64,000 bases of DNA from Nemopilema nomurai. Taxonomy: Eukaryota > Cnidaria > Scyphozoa > Rhizostomeae > Rhizostomatidae. This document shows, piece by piece, positions 59,495 through 64,000 of the stretch; positions within the stretch are counted from its first letter, which is position 1; every line of letters begins with the position of its first letter. Both the position numbers and the translations under genes were made by a program. The notes below the pieces were generated by a model, which saw only the letters and a program-made list of their open reading frames with translations, was not told the DNA's origin and searched no databases. Location: contig ML133382.1 of assembly GCA_003864495.1 (NCBI GenBank), forward strand, positions 538,727-602,726, written 5' to 3'.

Positions 59495-62205
59495 ATGTTT
59501 CCTGTCCGTTTTGTGAAAATGTAAGCAATTTTTGTGTATAGGTTAAGTATTAAATTATTTGTTTTCTATTGCAACTTAAAGCGTCTCGTATTTTGATACA
59601 GCGTTGTTCTGGATTTCAAAGTATATGAATTTTACACGTAAATGTCTAGAAATCTCCTGACTCTTCTTAGGTGATAACCCAACCGGGCGACTGGGTTGTA
59701 GCTTCTTGTACACTGCTGTTTTCTTAACCATACTTCTGAATCAGAGGGCAATGCATGGCGTCATGCAAATATACCAACTGAACCAAAAACCAATTGTTCC
59801 GTAGATATCTTGTTACACTCTGGATGCATATGAGTCTTGGCTACATAGTAAGGCTGCCATGCAAGACGTATGGGAATTTCAGCGTTGAAAAGCTAAACCT
59901 TACATTAAATGGCCATGTGTTGACGTCATTTCAAACCCAGACTGTTGGAGAATGCGAACAGCAATGCTTGAATCATCCTCTGTGCAGCTCACTAAACTGG
60001 AAGGTGCCCTCTGGGGACGTTAATTGCCAGATCAACGACAAATCGACAGAAAACCCGTTCGATCAAGTTGCTCTGTCTCCCTCAGCAGGATGGATCTATA
60101 AAACGACGAATTATAAGGAGCAAAACGTGAGTTGACTTCTTTCAAGCTTCAAATCTTCATTAGAATTCGAAGGCAGAATGATATGCAAACATATATCTGC
60201 ATCGCTAATTCATGTTGGCTTGAGAACATACAGAAGTGTAAATCAGAATGTTTTGGAACATATGGAATACGAAGTAGCAGGGAATGAAATTATTGCCGGA
60301 TCATTAGGTTTCTGCTTGGAAAATTTGTTCAATCTTCTCGCGTGTTCTTGCCTTGTAGATAGGTCCGCTGTGCCAATCTTTGAAGCCTTGCCGCAAAAGA
60401 CAGACGTGCACAGATTCCTGCGGCTGTCCTGGGTATCACTGCCACTTTAATAACGTGGGTGAGTATCGATGATCAATAGGTGTTATAAAGGATATGCCAT
60501 GTAATCCTGATGACATTTTCAAAAGGGGGATGTTGAAACGGGGCATCGCCTTCTAATGTGCAGAGAGGCTCCTCTGATCTGTTGCTCCCTATCCCTTCAT
60601 CAATTTGGTTAGTCTGATCGGTGTTTGTATATATATACACATATTTCACTTTCTGCTTGGGTGAGATCTTGAGCTTTTCTCAAGTTCCTATTCTTCTTTG
60701 CAATAAAAAGTTTCAAACGGTGTCGTTGTTTTCCACTCTCGCATCTCCTTACAATTTGCTTTCTAACTGCATTTCACATGAAAAGCCCAAGAGAATCTTT
60801 CATTCTGTTTTATTAATTTTCCAGCTCAATTTCGATTCATCGGTCCTTGATAATCAAGACGAGCCGGAGAACCTTGTTTGTGTACACGCTTCTCAATGGT
60901 GTGATGCAAGCAAAATCTTAATTTGTATTCTACTAATCCAGTGGCTAGGAATCAGAGGCATCAAATTTTGGGTGTGGATTCGACTAGATTTGTTCACCCT
61001 TAAACCCCATAGTCAGTGAAATACAAGGCAAAGAAAACAGGGAATGCGTCTCCCCGTAGAATGGTGAAAAGTTCCTTTGATGAAAAGTAATTTTGGGACT
61101 TGTTGGTGAAACTCCGAAAAATTTGTTAACGAATAAGCAATACTCTACTGAAAGTCTTTTTCAATTGATAACAAGCACTGTTGTTGTATCATAGCAACAG
61201 TGTAGATTCGTACATATCTGGAGTTCGTATCACCTTACCCGTATGGTCGTTCGAAAAAGCGCCTTGACAATTCACCCACAGTGGTTTCGTAATAGCTATA
61301 ACATTGTGTTCTTAATTGCTGAATTATCAATTTCGAAGAAAAGTAAGAAATTTTTGCCTATGACCAATTATCAATTTTGTAGGAAGGTGGTAATATTTAT
61401 GAGTTTTGGCTTGGTAAAAAGAAGTCGTCAGAAAAATAAGGAAATCTTGCATTTTCTAATGTCTAATGTCTGAAGGCTATAAAAAAGCAATAACAATTAC
61501 GGATCTGAAAAATTAGTGCCAATGAGCCCTTAGGCTTTAACTATCCTCAATTCAACAGAAACAAGAGACTGTGAAGATATGTACAACTTGGGCTTCAGGG
61601 AAGATAAGAAGTACGACATCTATCGACCAGACATCGGTATCTTCCCAGTCAGATGCGACATGACAACAGACGGGGGTGGGTGGATCGTGTTCCAGCGCCG
61701 TGTTGATGCCAGCGTCGACTTCTTCCGACGTTGGAATGCCTACAAGCAAGGATTTGGAGACATGAATGGCAACTTTTGGTTGGGACTGGAGAAGCTGCAC
61801 AAGCTGGCAGCTCCAGGGAAGGGAGCGACTCTTCGGGTCGACATGAAGCACATGGATGTCGCAGAGAAGAAGTATGCTACTTATAGTTTGTTTGAGATAT
61901 CAGGGGAATCGGATGGCTATCGACTGAAAGTTGGAGGGTTCTCTGGGGATGATGGTGATGCCCTGGAGTATCATAACAATACGATGTTTTCCACGAAGGA
62001 CAAGGACCAAGATAAATGGATCTATAATTGTGCCATGACATACAAAGGAGCTTGGTGGTATAAATGGTGTTACCACTCTAGCCTAAATGGCGTACATCCC
62101 TCATCTGAAGGTGAGTCAGAAATAGCCAGGTATATGACATGGAAAGGAATCAAGGATGATTTTGGTAAAATTTCATTCTCTGAGATGAAAATCAGGTACC
62201 CTTAA
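59495..62205 (+). CDS. Lectin gene D: signal peptide, PAN, EGF-like, fibrinogen-related domain
   Basis: Exons 59495-59520, 59805-60126, 60359-60458, 61559-62205; 364 aa. Exon 1 (MFPVRFVK) is in the expected phase 2, but it is the least certain part and its signal-peptide quality is lower than in C. Exons 2-4 are near-identical to gene C. In the fibrinogen domain the loop next to the pocket reads DKWIYNCAMT where C has DFKTNSCSMT, and three upstream patches match gene A instead of C. The pocket GAWWYKWCYHSSLN is the same as in C. Confidence 0.85.
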
Positions 62206-64000
62206 ACTCCGAAGTACGAAGCCCAGGTAGCGTTAATTACGTTTTGTATTTAGCATGTATTCAAACACCGGATTTAAAAAGGAGCAGGCGAATTCCGAAA
62301 AGCACTATTAGATAGAGAATTCACTTTAAAATGATGAATCGTGGCAATACTGCTGTTGTCCATTGTTGCTTACTTCGTAGCTGCGAAGGCGACATATGAT
62401 AACAGCACGTGTCAATCAGTATTAGATGCACGTGTTATTCTTATATCTTTGTGTAACATATAGATTGTAAGTGTGATCCGAAAGGACTACAACGTTTAGC
62501 TACCACGACCATAATGGCAACAGTTACTCGCACAAATTAGCATTCGGCAATGCAACTCACGTGCTAAAAAGATCAATCCGATTGAGAATGGTCTCTGTGA
62601 TGTAATTTTAGATGTGACTTATAACATTTAAAGTTTAAATATAGTTAAATGCTATTCTTGGAGATTATAGTAATTTAAAGTTGTGTCTTTGCACCTCAAA
62701 ATATGTCTGAAAAGCTTTTGTTTATGGAACCAATATCAAAAAGTTCTTTTTCTTGGATTGTAAATGCTCGTTGCAACACCATTTCTAGTGGTATTTCATT
62801 ATCAAAATAAAAATCTTTCACGCCCAAGGATACTAAAGTTTTTGACCATTTATTTCCCATTTTGCAGAATGATTGAAGTTATAGCCTTCCAACTTCGTAA
62901 TGCTTCCTAGGAATTATTTTGAGTGAAAAATTTCCGGCTTCCATTTTCTTACGCTGTTTGTTATTCATTGGGCAATTCGTTTCGAGAATAGGTCGAAAAA
63001 TCAAAGACGATTTCGGTTTAAATTATTGTGTAGTTTCAGTCGACCTTGTTTGAGAGAAAATAGCAATTCTCCGATTCGGTTTGGCGTTATAGATTTTGTA
63101 TTTTGGCATCCACGGCTCTTTCTCAAAAATTAACATCAGAATTGAAATCCTGATCTTTAAATTAGTTTGTACTGAAAACTTCATGTTGTTTTGACCCTCC
63201 GGTCGCGAGTGTCTTCATTTTTCATATTTAGATATAATTCGTGCGATCCTACCGCAATTTGGGACTGCAGTGAAACTGTTTCACTGCACCAGCAAGTTCC
63301 ATTGGAGTGTATCGGAAAAGCTAAATTTTCTAGAATGGGTTAATTCGCAGCCTGACTGTTGAAACACTCTGAATTTGTCGGTACGGGCTAATTTTAACAT
63401 GGAGATTCCATTTCTATGGTCCATTTTTGCCATATACGAAGATAAACAATTGTTCGAATCCGAGAATCAGTAGTTATTTCTGTTACTGTTTATTTGTGCA
63501 TTGCACATGCCAATCGGTTTTCTTCATAAGCAAAGCAAATGATTTACTCAGCTCGTAACGAGTTCAAAGGTCACGAAAAAAGTAAATAATATCGCCTAGT
63601 AGTTTATATTAACAGCCTCAGCGCAGTGGTACATCAAACGTGATGGTGCTTTTCTCACGATGTCAGATGATAGCTTGACAGCAACAGTAGTTCTTTCTGC
63701 GATTGTACTTTCAATATGATGATACAGTCTTAGCGCAATGATACTTTCGCCGTGAATTAATTCTACTGTGCTTGTAATTTCACCATGATGTCGTTACATT
63801 GGGAATGGGCGTGCCATTTTACACGAGGAAGACAGTTTCAATCTTGAGTTAAATGACTCCCAGTAAATATTGATATAAATTATTGCTGACTTAGGAAGGT
63901 AGGCCTTGCTTCACAGATCGTATTCTTGAGGCGGGGTGAGTGGCAGGTTTATGCTAAAACATTAGACCAAACAGAGTCAATTTTATGAATAATGAAAGCA
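59836..64000 (+). repeat. Tandem segmental duplication, copy 2 (lectin gene D)
   Basis: Partner of 53408-57960; runs off the window end. It contains an extra ~120 bp at about 63449-63568 and lacks the ~0.5-kb segment at 56180-56683. Confidence 0.93.
62206..64000. other. Downstream flank of lectin gene D
   Basis: Duplicate of the flank of gene C; no supported exon. Includes the ~120-bp insertion relative to copy 1. Confidence 0.6.

Noticed and set aside
59794..59804. A start for lectin gene D directly upstream of the PAN exon.
   Set aside because: There is no ATG in frame there; the segment overlaps the acceptor CCGTAG, and all four genes instead show a short phase-2 first exon.

Overview
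This is an intron-rich, AT-rich animal genome window, most likely from a cnidarian (probably an anthozoan). Protein-coding exons are short with GT-AG introns. There is one metazoan NatA subunit gene, one animal-type FHIP gene, and a tandem family of secreted PAN/EGF-like/fibrinogen-domain lectins of a style I associate with cnidarians. The species call is inference; another invertebrate cannot be excluded.

Layout. Positions 1-5827 (+) hold the 3' part of a coiled-coil gene, best read as SCLT1 (centriole distal appendage), with one GC-AG intron. Positions 7502-19267 (+) hold a complete 24-exon NAA15 gene (auxiliary subunit of the NatA N-terminal acetyltransferase, 875 aa), with a tRNA-derived SINE in one intron. 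Positions 23243-28204 (+) are a single uninterrupted 1,653-aa reading frame for a many-pass membrane protein. It is built from about eight repeats of a ~51-residue unit with the signature W-K-x-R / Q-F-x-x-L-x-x-D-I-P-C / T-W-R-L-P. I do not recognise a named family, and this is the best candidate for something undescribed. Positions 30632-36813 (+) hold a 7-exon FHIP1 (FAM160A-type) gene, whose product family links Hook/dynein adaptors to endosomes.

From 39 kb to the end is a cluster of four same-strand, four-exon genes (A 39226-43126, B 49628-51589, C 53204-55777, D 59495-62205). Each encodes signal peptide, PAN/apple domain, a compact six-cysteine EGF-like module and a fibrinogen-related domain. 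All four share exon phases, and the PAN exon is exactly 322 nt in each. C and D lie in a recent tandem duplication (offset 6,428 bp). The first half of the fibrinogen domain is nearly identical in all four, while the ligand-pocket half differs sharply; D carries patches that match A. This looks like a recognition-lectin array shaped by duplication, gene conversion and local diversification.

Mobile DNA. Between genes A and B sits a 3.4-kb hAT-type element (45062-48457) with a perfect 8-bp target duplication. Nested in it is a 1.8-kb piggyBac-type element (46235-48060) flanked by TTAA, with transposase remnants on the minus strand. Several minisatellites are listed.

SCLT1, NAA15, FHIP1A and the fibrinogen genes all map to human 4q28-q32 (from memory), so the gene content may reflect ancient linkage. 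All exon models were assembled by hand from splice signals, phase continuity and protein similarity recalled from memory, without alignment software.
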